A DNA stretch of 64,000 bases from assembly GCF_037477895.1 (NCBI RefSeq), contig NZ_CP132744.1:2542001-2606000 (forward strand). The letters run 5' to 3'. The notes beneath the pieces are model-generated. The model had not been told where the DNA came from and did no database searches. It saw only the letters and a list, made by a program, of their open reading frames with translations. Shown piece by piece: positions 48,795-61,228 of this stretch. Made by a program: the position numbers and the translations under genes. Source of the stretch: Mycetohabitans endofungorum (GTDB lineage: Bacteria > Pseudomonadota > Gammaproteobacteria > Burkholderiales > Burkholderiaceae). Each line of letters begins with the position of its first letter. Positions within the stretch are counted from its first letter, which is position 1.

Positions 48795-49190
48795 TTACGC
48801 GACGTAGCAAATGACTTCGCCGCCCACACCCGTGGCGCGCGCTTTGCGATCGGTCATCACTCCCTTCGGCGTGGACACGATAGCGACGCCCAGGCCATTC
48901 ATGACCTGCGGGATCTCGTTGCGACCACGATACACGCGAAGGCCAGGCTTGGACACGCGTTCCAGACGCTCGATGACCGGCCGGCCGGCGTGGTACTTCA
49001 ACGCAATGTTCAGTTCCGCCTTCGGGCCATGGGCCTTCACGACGAAGTCGTCGATGTAGCCTTCGTCCTTCAGAACCTGCGCGATTGCGACCTTCACTTT
49101 CGACGAGGGCATCGTCACCGCAGCCTTCTCGACCATCTGCGCGTTGCGGATGCGAGTCAGCATATCGGCGATAGGATCACTCATGCTCAT
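48795..49190 (-). CDS. rpsH: 30S ribosomal protein S8
   Basis: S8 binds the central domain of 16S rRNA and in enterobacteria represses spc operon translation at rplE. The 131-residue protein has [17 protein letters not shown] and the C-terminal [23 protein letters not shown]. The first ATG has AGGAG eight bases upstream; an ATG two codons later is an alternative. Confidence 0.98.
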   Translation of the reverse strand: MSMSDPIADMLTRIRNAQMVEKAAVTMPSSKVKVAIAQVLKDEGYIDDFVVKAHGPKAELNIALKYHAGRPVIERLERVSKPGLRVYRGRNEIPQVMNGLGVAIVSTPKGVMTDRKARATGVGGEVICYVA

Positions 49191-49202
49191 TTATGTTGCT
49201 CC

Positions 49203-49508
49203 TTACCAGCTCGCCTTCGTCAGGCCGGGAATCTCGCCGCGGAATGCGATTTCGCGAATCTTGCCGCGCGCCAAGCCAAATTTGCGGAACGTGCCACGCG
49301 GACGCCCGGTGATCGCGCAGCGATTGCGCTTGCGGGTCGGGTTCGCGTTGCGCGGCAGTTGCTGCAGCTTCAGGCGCGCTTCGTAGCGCTCTTCGTCGGA
49401 CTTGCTCGTATCGTCAATGATCGCCTTCAGCGCCGCGCGCTTTGGCGCATACTTCGCTGCGAGACGAGCACGCTTCTTTTCACGTTCGATCAGTGCCAGT
49501 TTAGCCAC
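49203..49508 (-). CDS. rpsN: 30S ribosomal protein S14
   Basis: S14 assembles in the head of the small subunit. The 101-residue protein is the long, zinc-independent form, with a single cysteine in [20 protein letters not shown] in place of the CxxC pairs of the short form. It begins [20 protein letters not shown] and lies between rplE and rpsH. Confidence 0.98.
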   Translation of the reverse strand: MAKLALIEREKKRARLAAKYAPKRAALKAIIDDTSKSDEERYEARLKLQQLPRNANPTRKRNRCAITGRPRGTFRKFGLARGKIREIAFRGEIPGLTKASW

Positions 49509-49515
49509 GGTAACC

Positions 49516-50055
49516 TCAGTTTCTGAACGGGAACTTGAAGCTGGCGAGCAGTGCCTTCGCTTCTTCGTCGGTCTTCGCAGTCGTCGTGATGCTGATATTC
49601 AGCCCACGCAGCGCGTCGATCTTGTCGTAATCGATTTCGGGGAAAATGATCTGCTCCTTTACCCCGATGTTGTAGTTGCCGCGGCCATCGAATGCCCGGC
49701 CCGAGATGCCGCGGAAATCGCGCACTCGCGGCAACGCGATTGTCACGAAGCGATCCAGGAACTCATACATCGCGCGACCACGCAGTGTGACCATCGCGCC
49801 AATCGGATAGCCCTGGCGAATCTTGAAGCCCGCGATTGCCTTACGCGCCTTCGTCACGACCGGCTTCTGACCGGCGATCTTCGTCAGATCACCCACCGCG
49901 TTGTCAATGATCTTCTTGTCAGCGACCGCGTCACCCAGACCCATGTTCAGCGTGATCTTGGTGATGCGCGGCACTTCCATGACGGACTTGTAGCCGAACT
50001 TTTGCGTCAGTTCGGGAACAATCTTCTCTTTGTAAACCTGCTGCAAACGTGCCAT
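49516..50055 (-). CDS. rplE: 50S ribosomal protein L5
   Basis: L5 binds 5S rRNA and contacts P-site tRNA and the small subunit head. The 179-residue protein has [19 protein letters not shown], the loop [17 protein letters not shown] and the end [20 protein letters not shown]. It lies between rplX and rpsN. Confidence 0.98.
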   Translation of the reverse strand: MARLQQVYKEKIVPELTQKFGYKSVMEVPRITKITLNMGLGDAVADKKIIDNAVGDLTKIAGQKPVVTKARKAIAGFKIRQGYPIGAMVTLRGRAMYEFLDRFVTIALPRVRDFRGISGRAFDGRGNYNIGVKEQIIFPEIDYDKIDALRGLNISITTTAKTDEEAKALLASFKFPFRN

Positions 50056-50069
50056 TTTCGACTCCCGAC

Positions 50070-50378
50070 TCAGGCGCTCAGCACAGCACCGGTGGTCTTT
50101 AGGAAGCGCACCTTCTTGCCCTCCTCGACCTTGATGCCCACCCGCGACGCACGGCCGTTCGCATCGACCAACGCAACGTTGGAGATGTGCAACGGCATCG
50201 ACTTGCTTTCCACACCGCCGGTCGTGCCCTTCATCGGGTTCGGCTTCACGTGCTTCTTCACGAGATTGATACCTTCAACCGTCACACGATCGCCCGCAAC
50301 TGCCAGCACGGTGCCGCGCTTGCCCTTGTCCTTGCCTGCGATGACGATGATTTCGTCACCCTTGCGAATCTTGTTCAT
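50070..50378 (-). CDS. rplX: 50S ribosomal protein L24
   Basis: L24 is an early assembly initiator of the large subunit. The 102-residue protein has the KOW motif [20 protein letters not shown] and the conserved [15 protein letters not shown]. It follows rplN by ten bases. Confidence 0.98.
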   Translation of the reverse strand: MNKIRKGDEIIVIAGKDKGKRGTVLAVAGDRVTVEGINLVKKHVKPNPMKGTTGGVESKSMPLHISNVALVDANGRASRVGIKVEEGKKVRFLKTTGAVLSA

Positions 50379-50388
50379 CGCGACTCCC

Positions 50389-50757
50389 TTACAGCACTTC
50401 CGGCGCGAGCGAAACGATCTTCATGAAACGTTCGCTACGCAATTCACGCGTGACCGGCCCGAAAATGCGCGTACCGATCGGCTCAAGCTTGTTGTTCAGC
50501 AGCACGGCGGCATTGCCGTCGAACTTGATCAGCGAGCCGTCCTGACGACGCACGCCCTTGGCGGTGCGAACCACCACGGCGTTGTAGATTTCGCCCTTCT
50601 TGACGCGCCCACGCGGCGTGGCTTCCTTGACGCTCACCTTGATGATGTCGCCAATGCTCGCGTAACGACGCTTCGAGCCGCCGAGCACCTTGATGCACAA
50701 CACTTCGCGTGCACCCGTGTTATCGGCTACTTCAAGCCGAGTTTCGGTCTGGATCAT
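50389..50757 (-). CDS. rplN: 50S ribosomal protein L14
   Basis: L14 forms intersubunit bridges and is the binding site of silencing factor RsfS. The 122-residue protein has [20 protein letters not shown], the signature [15 protein letters not shown] and [13 protein letters not shown]. It is the first gene after a 298-base gap with a strong promoter (50988-51015), so it probably begins a new transcription unit. Confidence 0.98.
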   Translation of the reverse strand: MIQTETRLEVADNTGAREVLCIKVLGGSKRRYASIGDIIKVSVKEATPRGRVKKGEIYNAVVVRTAKGVRRQDGSLIKFDGNAAVLLNNKLEPIGTRIFGPVTRELRSERFMKIVSLAPEVL

Positions 50758-50979
50758 GGTTTATCTTTCCCAACTTAATCCGGCACGCCACCATGGCGCG
50801 GCCGGTCAGTCTTGGTCCCGTCAGCCGATCGGCTGCTTGGGTTAGAACAGCAGCGACGGCAGACGAAACCCGCCATCGCAATCGGTGAATCCTGCGGCGC
50901 GGATGACAGCCACCCACACGCGCACTGGCCAACTTAGCCCCACCACTTACCCGCGACGGGGCATCCCTTATATGAGGGA

Positions 50980-51015
50980 AGTCCGAGATTATATCAAATA
51001 ATCCCGGACTTGCAA
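50980..51015 (-). promoter_or_regulatory. Strong promoter for rplN onward, embedded in a 31-base inverted repeat
   Basis: The minus strand has -35 TTGCAA (51010-51015), a 16-base spacer and -10 TATAAT (50988-50993) preceded by TGA, an extended -10. The stretch 50980-51010 is an inverted repeat with 13-base arms, AGTCCGGGATTAT and ATAATCTCGGACT, one mismatch and a five-base centre; one arm contains most of the -10. A second small palindrome, CCCTTATATGAGGG, lies at 50965-50978 near the expected transcript start. An operator or transcript hairpin is possible. Confidence 0.75.
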
Positions 51016-51034
51016 CAACTTATTGCGATACTGC

Positions 51035-51050
51035 GGCGGCTCACGCCGCC
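51035..51050 (-). terminator. Hairpin after rpsQ
   Basis: GGCGGC and GCCGCC pair around a four-base loop five bases after the rpsQ stop. No T-run follows. Together with the promoter just downstream it suggests a break between the S10-type and spc-type transcription units. Confidence 0.5.
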
Positions 51051-51055
51051 TTCGT

Positions 51056-51328
51056 TCAGATGATGCGCGCCGCTTCAACCAGGCGGGACACGGTCCAGGC
51101 CTTCGTCTTCGAAATCGGACGATTTTCCTGGATCTCCACGAGGTCGCCCTCGTTGTACGTGTTCGCCTCGTCGTGCGCGTGGTACTTCTTCGAGCGCACA
51201 ACGTACTTGCCGTAGATCGGGTGTTTGACGCGATGCTCGACGAGCACGGTCACGGTCTTGTTCATCTTATTGCTGACGACCTTGCCGACCAGCGTCCGCT
51301 TAAGCGAGGTTTTAACGCTATCGTTCAT
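51056..51328 (-). CDS. rpsQ: 30S ribosomal protein S17
   Basis: S17 is an early-binding 16S rRNA protein of the OB fold. The 90-residue protein has [34 protein letters not shown] and [20 protein letters not shown]. Its ATG overlaps the rpmC stop as ATGA. A hairpin and a 298-base gap separate it from rplN. Confidence 0.98.
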   Translation of the reverse strand: MNDSVKTSLKRTLVGKVVSNKMNKTVTVLVEHRVKHPIYGKYVVRSKKYHAHDEANTYNEGDLVEIQENRPISKTKAWTVSRLVEAARII

Positions 51329-51519
51329 TTCTGGTTCGCCTTTTCAGTCAACACGGTACGCACACGCGCGATGTCGCGGCGGACCTTCTTCAGCTGGCTG
51401 GTGTTCTGCAGCTGTTGGGTCGCGAGCTGCATGCGCAGACCGAATTGGGCCTTCAGCAGGTCCGACAGCTCCTTGTTGAGCGCGGCCTGATCCTTGTCGC
51501 GAAGTTCGGAAGCTTTCAT
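51325..51519 (-). CDS. rpmC: 50S ribosomal protein L29
   Basis: L29 lies at the exit tunnel and helps dock trigger factor and SRP. The 64-residue protein is two helices: [20 protein letters not shown] and [20 protein letters not shown], ending [14 protein letters not shown]. The stop overlaps the rpsQ start by four bases, coupling their translation. Confidence 0.98.
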   Translation of the reverse strand: MKASELRDKDQAALNKELSDLLKAQFGLRMQLATQQLQNTSQLKKVRRDIARVRTVLTEKANQK

Positions 51520-51530
51520 CGCTTGACTCC

Positions 51531-51947
51531 TTAGGCGCCGATCTGGCGGGCGACGAACATCGTCTTCAGCGGCAACTTCGCCGCTGCCAGACGGAACGCC
51601 TCACGCGCCAGCTCTTCGTTAACGCCATCCATTTCGTACAGCATCTTGCCGGGCTGGATCTCGGCGACGTAGTACTCAGGGTTACCTTTACCGTTACCCA
51701 TCCGCACTTCAGCCGGCTTTTGCGAAATCGGCTTGTCCGGGAAGATGCGAATCCAGATGCGGCCGCCACGTTTGATGTGACGGGTCATCGCTCGACGCGC
51801 GGCTTCGATCTGGCGCGCGGTCAAACGGCCGCGCCCGACCGCTTTCAGGCCAAACTCACCGAACGACACCGCATTGCCACGCGTTGCGACGCCCGTATTA
51901 CGACCCTTTTGCTCTTTGCGGTACTTTCTGCGTTTCGGTTGCAGCAT
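51531..51947 (-). CDS. rplP: 50S ribosomal protein L16
   Basis: L16 is needed for peptidyltransferase-centre architecture and A-site tRNA binding. The 138-residue protein begins [20 protein letters not shown] and contains the signatures [27 protein letters not shown] (here MGNGKGN). It lies two bases from the rpsC stop. Confidence 0.98.
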   Translation of the reverse strand: MLQPKRRKYRKEQKGRNTGVATRGNAVSFGEFGLKAVGRGRLTARQIEAARRAMTRHIKRGGRIWIRIFPDKPISQKPAEVRMGNGKGNPEYYVAEIQPGKMLYEMDGVNEELAREAFRLAAAKLPLKTMFVARQIGA

Positions 51948-51949
51948 GG

Positions 51950-52753
51950 TTATTCTCCACTCTTCGCGTCGCCGCCAGCACCGGCACCACTACGGCGCGG
52001 ACCGCCCCGACGTGCGCCCGGTGCGCCGCCTTCGCCATCACGGCGCGGGCGACGATCGCCCGGGCGGGCATTGCGGCGCCCACGCTTGTCTTCCGTCGGC
52101 TCTTCGACGACCGGCAGATCGTTGCGGCCGAGCGTATCGCCTTTGTAGACCCACACCTTGACGCCGATGATGCCGTACGTCGTCTTCGCTTCCGACGTCG
52201 CATAGTCGATGTCGGCGCGCAGCGTATGCAGCGGCACACGGCCTTCACGGTACCATTCGGTCCGTGCGATTTCGATGCCGTTCAGACGACCCGCACTCAT
52301 GATCTTGATGCCCTGCGCACCCAGACGCATCGCATTTTGCATCGCACGCTTCATTGCGCGACGGAACATGATCCGGCGCTCAAGCTGCTGTGTGATCGAA
52401 TCGGCGATCAGTTGCGCATCGGTTTCCGGCTTACGGACTTCTTCGATGTTGACGTGAACCGGCACGCCCATGCGGCGCTGCAGTTCGGTCTTTAACAACT
52501 CGATATCCTCACCCTTCTTGCCGATCACAACGCCCGGACGCGAGCTGAAGATCGTCAGACGCGCGTTCTTTGCAGGACGCTCGATCACAACGCGGCTCAC
52601 CGACGCGTTCTTCAGCTTCTTCTTCAGGTATTCGCGAACGCCGATGTCTTCCTTCAGCATCCCCGCAAACTGGGTATTGTTCGCGTACCAACGCGACGCC
52701 CAGTTACGGCTGACGGCCAGACGGAAGCCAGTCGGATGAATTTTTTGTCCCAT
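51950..52753 (-). CDS. rpsC: 30S ribosomal protein S3
   Basis: S3 lies at the mRNA entry and has helicase-like function with S4 and S5. The 267-residue protein has [12 protein letters not shown], the KH domain with the GxxG loop in [15 protein letters not shown], and the C-terminal domain. The last 45 residues are an Arg/Gly/Ala-rich tail ([20 protein letters not shown]) longer than in E. coli (233 residues), as in other Burkholderia. Confidence 0.97.
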   Translation of the reverse strand: MGQKIHPTGFRLAVSRNWASRWYANNTQFAGMLKEDIGVREYLKKKLKNASVSRVVIERPAKNARLTIFSSRPGVVIGKKGEDIELLKTELQRRMGVPVHVNIEEVRKPETDAQLIADSITQQLERRIMFRRAMKRAMQNAMRLGAQGIKIMSAGRLNGIEIARTEWYREGRVPLHTLRADIDYATSEAKTTYGIIGVKVWVYKGDTLGRNDLPVVEEPTEDKRGRRNARPGDRRPRRDGEGGAPGARRGGPRRSGAGAGGDAKSGE

Positions 52754-52764
52754 CGTGTGACCCC

Positions 52765-53094
52765 TTAATTCCCGACCGTCACAGTGATGTGACAGGATTG
52801 CTTCTCAATGCGGTTACCGCGGCCCTTCGCACGCGCGGTGAAACGCTTCAGCGAGGCCGCCTTGTCGACGTAGATCGTCTTGATCTTCAGCTCGTCGATA
52901 TCCGCGCCTTCATTGTGCTCCGCGTTCGCGATCGCCGACAGCACCACCTTCTTGACGAGACCCGCTGCCTTCTTCGGCGAGAACGTCAGAATGTTCAGCG
53001 CCTTGTCGACCGGCAAACCGCGAATCTGGTCAGCCACAAGGCGCGTCTTCTGCGCCGAAATGCGGGCACCGCGATGAATTGCTTTCACTTCCAT
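52765..53094 (-). CDS. rplV: 50S ribosomal protein L22
   Basis: L22 forms part of the exit-tunnel wall, with a loop at the constriction where macrolides and nascent peptides act. The 109-residue protein begins [20 protein letters not shown] and ends with the loop and strand [20 protein letters not shown]. It lies between rpsS and rpsC. Confidence 0.98.
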   Translation of the reverse strand: MEVKAIHRGARISAQKTRLVADQIRGLPVDKALNILTFSPKKAAGLVKKVVLSAIANAEHNEGADIDELKIKTIYVDKAASLKRFTARAKGRGNRIEKQSCHITVTVGN

Positions 53095-53106
53095 CTTGAT
53101 TGCCCC

Positions 53107-53382
53107 TTATTTCCTGGCCTTTTTGTCGGCCACGTGTCCCTTGAACGTACGGGTCAACGCGAATTCGCCGAGCTTGTGGCCGACCATGTTTTCCGACACA
53201 TACACCGGAACATGCTGACGGCCGTTGTGCACGGCGATCGTCAAGCCGATGAAATCCGGCAGGATCGTCGAACGACGCGACCAGGTCTTGATCGGCTTCT
53301 TGTCACGCGAAGCTGCAGCCGCCTCAACCTTCTTCAGCAAATGGGCGTCGCAGAACGGACCTTTTTTAACAGAACGTGCCAT
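53107..53382 (-). CDS. rpsS: 30S ribosomal protein S19
   Basis: S19 with S13 sits in the 30S head and contacts the large subunit. The 91-residue protein has [20 protein letters not shown], the conserved [20 protein letters not shown] and the signature [18 protein letters not shown]. It follows rplB by ten bases. Confidence 0.98.
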   Translation of the reverse strand: MARSVKKGPFCDAHLLKKVEAAAASRDKKPIKTWSRRSTILPDFIGLTIAVHNGRQHVPVYVSENMVGHKLGEFALTRTFKGHVADKKARK

Positions 53383-53392
53383 TGCCTACTCC

Positions 53393-54220
53393 TTAACGCT
53401 TGTGACGGCGCTGGACGATCATCGTCGTCGTGCGCTTGTTGCGACGCGTGCGGAAGCCCTTCGTCGGCGTACCCCACGGGCTCACCGGATCGCGACCCGC
53501 CGCCGTACGACCCTCACCGCCACCGTGCGGGTGGTCGATCGGGTTCATTGCAACGCCGCGGACCGTCGGACGGATACCGCGCCAACGATTCGCACCAGCC
53601 TTGCCGATCTGGCGCAGGCTGTGTTCCTCGTTGCCGACTTCACCGATCGTTGCACGGCATTCGATATGCACGCGGCGGATTTCACCCGAGCGCAGGCGGA
53701 CCTGAGCATACGTGCCCTCGCGAGCCAGCAGCATCGCCGACGCACCGGCCGAGCGCGCGATTTGCGCCCCCTTGCCCGGCAGCATTTCAACACAGTGAAT
53801 GGTCGTACCCACCGGAATATTGCGGATCGGCAGCGTATTGCCTGCACGAATCGGCGCTTCCGAGCCCGACAACAGTTGCGCGCCAACCATCACGCCCTTC
53901 GGTGCGATAATGTAACGGCGCTCGCCGTCGGCATAGCACAGCAGGGCAATGTTCGCGCTACGGTTCGGGTCGTATTCGAGACGCTCAACCTTCGCCGGGA
54001 TACCGTCCTTGTTGCGGCGGAAATCAACCACGCGATAGTGATGCTTGTGACCGCCGCCCTTGTGGCGCGTCGTGATATGACCATTATTGTTGCGGCCAGC
54101 CGTGGAGCTTTGCTTATCAAGCAGCGCCGCGTACGGCTTGCCCTTATGCAGTTCCTTATTGACCACCTTCACCATCGCACGACGGCCAGGCGAAGTCGGC
54201 TTGAGCTTAACGAGTGCCAT
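53393..54220 (-). CDS. rplB: 50S ribosomal protein L2
   Basis: L2 is required for subunit association and peptidyltransferase activity. The 275-residue protein has the RNA-binding domain ([20 protein letters not shown]), [22 protein letters not shown] and the catalytic-centre segment [15 protein letters not shown] with the conserved histidine. It lies two bases from rplW. Confidence 0.98.
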   Translation of the reverse strand: MALVKLKPTSPGRRAMVKVVNKELHKGKPYAALLDKQSSTAGRNNNGHITTRHKGGGHKHHYRVVDFRRNKDGIPAKVERLEYDPNRSANIALLCYADGERRYIIAPKGVMVGAQLLSGSEAPIRAGNTLPIRNIPVGTTIHCVEMLPGKGAQIARSAGASAMLLAREGTYAQVRLRSGEIRRVHIECRATIGEVGNEEHSLRQIGKAGANRWRGIRPTVRGVAMNPIDHPHGGGEGRTAAGRDPVSPWGTPTKGFRTRRNKRTTTMIVQRRHKR

Positions 54221-54222
54221 GA

Positions 54223-54537
54223 TTACTTGGCCTCCGCTTCAAAATTGATTTCTTGGCCCGGCTTCAGGTTCACGTACGCCTTGCGTACGTCCTTGCGGCG
54301 GCCCATGAAACGGCCAAAGCGCTTGGCTTTGCCCTTCACGTTCAGCACGTTGACCGAATCCACTTCGACCTTGAACAACAATTCGACTGCCGCCTTGACT
54401 TCCTGCTTCGTGGCGTCCGGCGCAATGTCGAATACGACTTGCTCGTTCTTGTCAGCCACCAGCGTCGCCTTCTCAGAGATCACCGGCGCGAGCAGAACCT
54501 GCATCAAACGATGATCGTTCTTGCGCATTTCGCTCAT
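54223..54537 (-). CDS. rplW: 50S ribosomal protein L23
   Basis: L23 lies at the tunnel exit and docks trigger factor and SRP. The 104-residue protein has [20 protein letters not shown] and the C-terminal [19 protein letters not shown]. Its ATG overlaps the rplD stop as ATGA, so the two are translationally coupled. Confidence 0.98.
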   Translation of the reverse strand: MSEMRKNDHRLMQVLLAPVISEKATLVADKNEQVVFDIAPDATKQEVKAAVELLFKVEVDSVNVLNVKGKAKRFGRFMGRRKDVRKAYVNLKPGQEINFEAEAK

Positions 54538-55154
54538 GACAGCAACTCCTCGATCTGGGCGACCGCAGCTTTCGTGACCAGCACTTTCTTGAAGTAGATC
54601 AGCGACAACGGGTCGGCATAACGCGGCTCGACAACCGCCACATGCGGCAGGTTGCGCGACGCGAGGTACAGGTTCTCGTCAACGGTATCGGTAATCACGA
54701 GCACCGACTCGAGCCCCATGGCCTTGAACTTGGCCGCCAGCAGCTTGGTCTTCGGCGCCTCGAGCTTGATGTCGTCAACGACCGACAGCCGGCCTTCGCG
54801 AGCGAGCTGCGACAGGATCGAACAGACGCCAGCGCGGAACATCTTCTTATTGACCTTCTGGCCGAAATTTTCTTCCGGCGAGTTCGGGAAGATACGGCCA
54901 CCGCCGCGCCACAGTGGGCTCGACGACATACCGGCGCGGGCGCGACCTGTGCCCTTCTGGCGCCACGGCTTCTTCGTCGTGTGCTTAACTTGTTCGCGAT
55001 CCTTCTGCGCGCGGTTACCGCTGCGCGCGTTCGCCTGGTACGCGACGACGATCTGGTGAATCAGCGCTTCATTGTAGTCACGGCCGAACACGACGTCCGA
55101 CGCGTTCACACCCGCGCTTTCCTGACCTTGGTCGTTCAGGAGCTTCAATTCCAT
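54534..55154 (-). CDS. rplD: 50S ribosomal protein L4
   Basis: L4 reaches into the exit tunnel and, in enterobacteria, regulates the S10 operon. The 206-residue protein begins [11 protein letters not shown] and has the extended loop [20 protein letters not shown] and a conserved C-terminal half. The ATG has AGGGGG seven bases upstream; the GTG at 55160 that overlaps the rplC stop is a possible alternative. Confidence 0.97.
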   Translation of the reverse strand: MELKLLNDQGQESAGVNASDVVFGRDYNEALIHQIVVAYQANARSGNRAQKDREQVKHTTKKPWRQKGTGRARAGMSSSPLWRGGGRIFPNSPEENFGQKVNKKMFRAGVCSILSQLAREGRLSVVDDIKLEAPKTKLLAAKFKAMGLESVLVITDTVDENLYLASRNLPHVAVVEPRYADPLSLIYFKKVLVTKAAVAQIEELLS

Positions 55155-55156
55155 TG

Positions 55157-55813
55157 TCACGCCCCCTTCTTCGCGCGAGCCTTAACGGCCGGCGTCACAA
55201 AAACTTTGCCGCCCTTGGCGCCCGGCACCGCACCCTTGACGAGGATAAGCTTGCGCTCCGCGTCGATACGTGCGATCTCGAGATTCTGCGTGGTGGTCTT
55301 CACATCACCGAGGTGGCCGGTCATGCGCTTACCCGGGAACACACGACCCGGATCCTGCGCCATACCGATCGAGCCCGGCACGTTGTGCGAACGCGAGTTA
55401 CCGTGCGACGCGCGGCCCGAACCGAAGTTATAGCGCTTGATCGTACCGGCATAACCCTTACCGATGGACACGCCCTGCACGTCGACCTTCTGACCCACTT
55501 CGAACAAATCGGCACCGATCACCGCGCCCGGCGACAGCTCGACCGCCTTGTCAGTTTCGATGCGGAATTCCTTCAGGATTTCGCCGGCCTGAACACCGGC
55601 TTTGGCGAGATGACCAGCCAGCGGCTTGGTCACACGCGACGCGCGACGCTCGCCGAAAGTAACCTGCACGGCCGTATAACCGTCCGTTTCAACGGTCTTG
55701 ATCTGCGTCACGCGGTTGTCCGACACGTCTAGCACGGTTACGGGAATCGAATCACCGTCAGCCGTAAAAATACGGGTCATTCCAACCTTGCGACCTACGA
55801 GTCCAAGGCTCAT
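55157..55813 (-). CDS. rplC: 50S ribosomal protein L3
   Basis: L3 is an assembly initiator close to the peptidyltransferase centre. The 218-residue protein has [20 protein letters not shown], the extension [20 protein letters not shown] and [20 protein letters not shown]. The ATG has GGAG six bases upstream and family-like length; the open frame extends 28 codons 5' without similarity. It lies 207 bases after rpsJ behind a separate promoter. Confidence 0.98.
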   Translation of the reverse strand: MSLGLVGRKVGMTRIFTADGDSIPVTVLDVSDNRVTQIKTVETDGYTAVQVTFGERRASRVTKPLAGHLAKAGVQAGEILKEFRIETDKAVELSPGAVIGADLFEVGQKVDVQGVSIGKGYAGTIKRYNFGSGRASHGNSRSHNVPGSIGMAQDPGRVFPGKRMTGHLGDVKTTTQNLEIARIDAERKLILVKGAVPGAKGGKVFVTPAVKARAKKGA

Positions 55814-55919
55814 CGTTTTCTCCATTCCCGACTGCGATTGGTCAGGGCTGATTACGAAACACCGGCGAACAGGAAGAGACTGATGCCAACCTGTCACACG
55901 GCTTTTTAACGCAAATACG

Positions 55920-55951
55920 CGAAAAGCCTAGCATTGTAGCAAGGCTTTTCG
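55920..55951. promoter_or_regulatory. Perfect inverted repeat around the rplC -10 box
   Basis: Arms CGAAAAGCCT and AGGCTTTTCG (10 of 10 pairs) flank a 12-base loop that contains the -10 hexamer. On the plus strand it is followed by T6, so it could also terminate antisense transcription; on the minus strand the run is A6, within the promoter spacer. It may be an operator. Confidence 0.8.
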
Positions 55952-55961
55952 TTTTTTGCAA
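55933..55961 (-). promoter_or_regulatory. Strong promoter for rplC onward
   Basis: The minus strand has -35 TTGCAA (55956-55961), a 17-base spacer and -10 TACAAT (55933-55938) preceded by TGC, an extended -10. It lies in the rpsJ-rplC spacer, about 120 bases before the rplC ATG. Its -10 is inside the loop of an inverted repeat (55920-55951). Confidence 0.78.
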
Positions 55962-56020
55962 GCAATCAATGACTTAGGCGCACCATGCCATCGCCATGCA
56001 GGGCGCGCCGTCAAGCCGCG

Positions 56021-56332
56021 TTACTGCAGCTTGATTTCGACGTCAACGCCCGCCGGCAAGTCGAGCTTCATTAGCGCATCCACGGTCTTGTCGGTCGGAT
56101 CGACGATGTCCAGCAGACGCAGGTGCGTGCGGATTTCCAGCTGATCGCGCGACGTCTTATTTACGTGCGGCGAACGCAGGATGTCAAAGCGCTGGATGCG
56201 CCGCGGCAGCGGGATCGGGCCGACGAGGATCGCGCCGGTGCGCTGTACCGTCTCGAAAATCTGCCGCGCTGATTGATCGACCAGCTTGTAGTCGAAAGCT
56301 TTCAGGCGGATACGGATTTTCTGCTTTTGCAT
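56021..56332 (-). CDS. rpsJ: 30S ribosomal protein S10 (NusE)
   Basis: S10 is part of the 30S head and, as NusE, of transcription antitermination and transcription-translation coupling complexes. The 103-residue protein has [20 protein letters not shown] and the signature [20 protein letters not shown]. It lies 128 bases after tuf and before the promoter-containing rplC spacer. Confidence 0.98.
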   Translation of the reverse strand: MQKQKIRIRLKAFDYKLVDQSARQIFETVQRTGAILVGPIPLPRRIQRFDILRSPHVNKTSRDQLEIRTHLRLLDIVDPTDKTVDALMKLDLPAGVDVEIKLQ

Positions 56333-56460
56333 GACATTTCCTGTAAAGAGCGAGGCGATATGGCACCGCCATAACCAAAGAACGTGAAGCAGGCCCCCAA
56401 TCGAGAAACGGGCAGCCCGCTCCGGACACTATAATGTACCGCTACAGCAAACCAGCGATT

Positions 56461-57651
<1,191 letters not shown>

Positions 57652-57697
57652 GTTTCTCTTCTTTCAATAGTGGTTCGTGAATGAGTTTGCCGACCGA

Positions 57698-59800
<2,103 letters not shown>

Positions 59801-59857
59801 TTTAATCTCTCAAGAGGATTGCGCAGCGGAAGAACCGCGGTGCGCCTTAACACAAAC

Positions 59858-59929
59858 GGGCGAGGCGCTTCGGAAGCGCACCCGCCCGGAATTTCCTTCT
59901 CCGTTTACCAGGCTTTCCAGCCTAAACGG
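59858..59929 (-). other. Two adjacent hairpins in the rpsG-fusA spacer
   Basis: On 59858-59887 GGGCG/CGCCC and inner GCGCTT/AAGCGC stems stack with a three-base loop. On 59901-59929 CCGTTTA/TAAACGG and inner AGGCT/AGCCT stems pair with a bulge. Both would form in the str mRNA within 75 bases. Neither has a T-run. Confidence 0.6.
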
Positions 59930-59932
59930 CCG

Positions 59933-60403
59933 TTAGAAACGGAAATGCGAGAAAGCTCTGTTCGCTTCCGCCATCCGGTGCACTTCGTCGCGCTTCTTCA
60001 TCGCGCCGCCCCGACCTTCCGCGGCCTCGAGCAGTTCACCGGCCAGGCGCAGCGCCATCGACTTCTCGCTACGCTTTTTCGCGGCCTCACGCAACCAGCG
60101 CATCGCCAATGCCATACGACGCGACGGGCGCACTTCGACCGGAACCTGGTAGTTCGCACCTCCAACGCGGCGGCTTTTCACTTCAACCACCGGCTTCACG
60201 TTGCTCAGCGCGACAGTGAACACTTCCAGGGGGTCCTTGCCGGCCTTGCCCTGGATTTGCTCGAAAGCCCCGTACACGATGCGTTCGGCCACTGACTTCT
60301 TGCCCGACAGCATCAGTACGTTCATGAATTTTGCAACATCAACATTACCGAACTTCGGGTCCGGCAATATTTCCCGCTTGGGGACTTCGCGACGACGCGG
60401 CAT
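59933..60403 (-). CDS. rpsG: 30S ribosomal protein S7
   Basis: S7 starts assembly of the 30S head and in E. coli represses the str operon. The 156-residue protein has [40 protein letters not shown] and ALRWL-like [20 protein letters not shown]. It follows rpsL after 163 bases. Confidence 0.98.
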   Translation of the reverse strand: MPRRREVPKREILPDPKFGNVDVAKFMNVLMLSGKKSVAERIVYGAFEQIQGKAGKDPLEVFTVALSNVKPVVEVKSRRVGGANYQVPVEVRPSRRMALAMRWLREAAKKRSEKSMALRLAGELLEAAEGRGGAMKKRDEVHRMAEANRAFSHFRF

Positions 60404-60566
60404 TTCTGTTCCTTTGACTGTTCAGTTGGAGCGGTTGCTTTCCCCACCCCGCGGCCACCAACTAACCCGATCCATCTCACGACTAACCAGCTTGGCCGGG
60501 TGACCACTTACTCGATAGCACCGATCGATCCGGCACCACCGCCTTTGCATCGACGGGCGATGCAGC

Positions 60567-60947
60567 TTACTTACCCGCCTTGGCGCGCTTCGCACCGTAC
60601 TTCGAACGAGCCTGCTTACGGTCCTTGACGCCTTGCGTGTCGAGCGAGCCGCGCACCATGTGGTAACGCACACCCGGCAAGTCCTTGACCCGGCCACCGC
60701 GAATCAGCACGACCGAGTGCTCCTGCAGGTTGTGGCCTTCACCACCGATGTACGAGATGACCTCGAAGCCGTTCGTCAAACGAACTTTCGCGACCTTACG
60801 AAGCGCCGAGTTCGGCTTTTTTGGCGTCGTCGTGTACACACGAGTGCACACACCGCGACGCTGCGGACAGTCCTGCAAGGCCGGACTCTTGCTCTTCACA
60901 TGCTCCGAAGTGCGGCCTTTGCGAACCAATTGATTGATGGTTGGCAT
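60567..60947 (-). CDS. rpsL: 30S ribosomal protein S12
   Basis: S12 governs decoding accuracy at the A site and is the streptomycin-resistance locus. The 126-residue protein begins [20 protein letters not shown]; the resistance-determining segments [16 protein letters not shown] and [13 protein letters not shown] are wild type. The open frame runs 79 codons upstream without similarity, so the internal ATG is used. It is the first gene of the str-S10-spc-alpha cluster. Confidence 0.98.
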   Translation of the reverse strand: MPTINQLVRKGRTSEHVKSKSPALQDCPQRRGVCTRVYTTTPKKPNSALRKVAKVRLTNGFEVISYIGGEGHNLQEHSVVLIRGGRVKDLPGVRYHMVRGSLDTQGVKDRKQARSKYGAKRAKAGK

Positions 60948-61154
60948 TGTTGATTCCTGGAAATAGATAAAACCGGACGACGCAGGCCCGGGCAAGCGAA
61001 CCTGAATGGCTGCACGCACGCCACCCGATGAACCGACACCGGAATATCGGCGGCGATGGTGCCGTGCCCGCCATGCTAACCATCGACCGGCCCACAGTGA
61101 CACAGAGGGCGACCAGCGACGCGAGCGCACTTCCGCCGAATACCGGAACCTGGC

Positions 61155-61184
61155 ATAGTAATCCAAAATTTGCAAGTACGTCAA
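61155..61184 (-). promoter_or_regulatory. Candidate promoter for the str operon
   Basis: The minus strand has TTGACG (61179-61184), an 18-base AT-rich spacer and TACTAT (61155-61160), about 210 bases before the rpsL ATG in the 281-base gap after recQ. Both hexamers are close to consensus. Confidence 0.6.
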
Positions 61185-61228
61185 CAGTTTGCGTGCATTA
61201 GATCACGCCGGCGGAGCGACTACCGCCG

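Noticed and set aside
56425..56450. TATAAT-like sequence between tuf and rpsJ as an rpsJ promoter
   Set aside because: On the minus strand no -35 hexamer lies at a suitable distance, and tuf-rpsJ read-through is sufficient.
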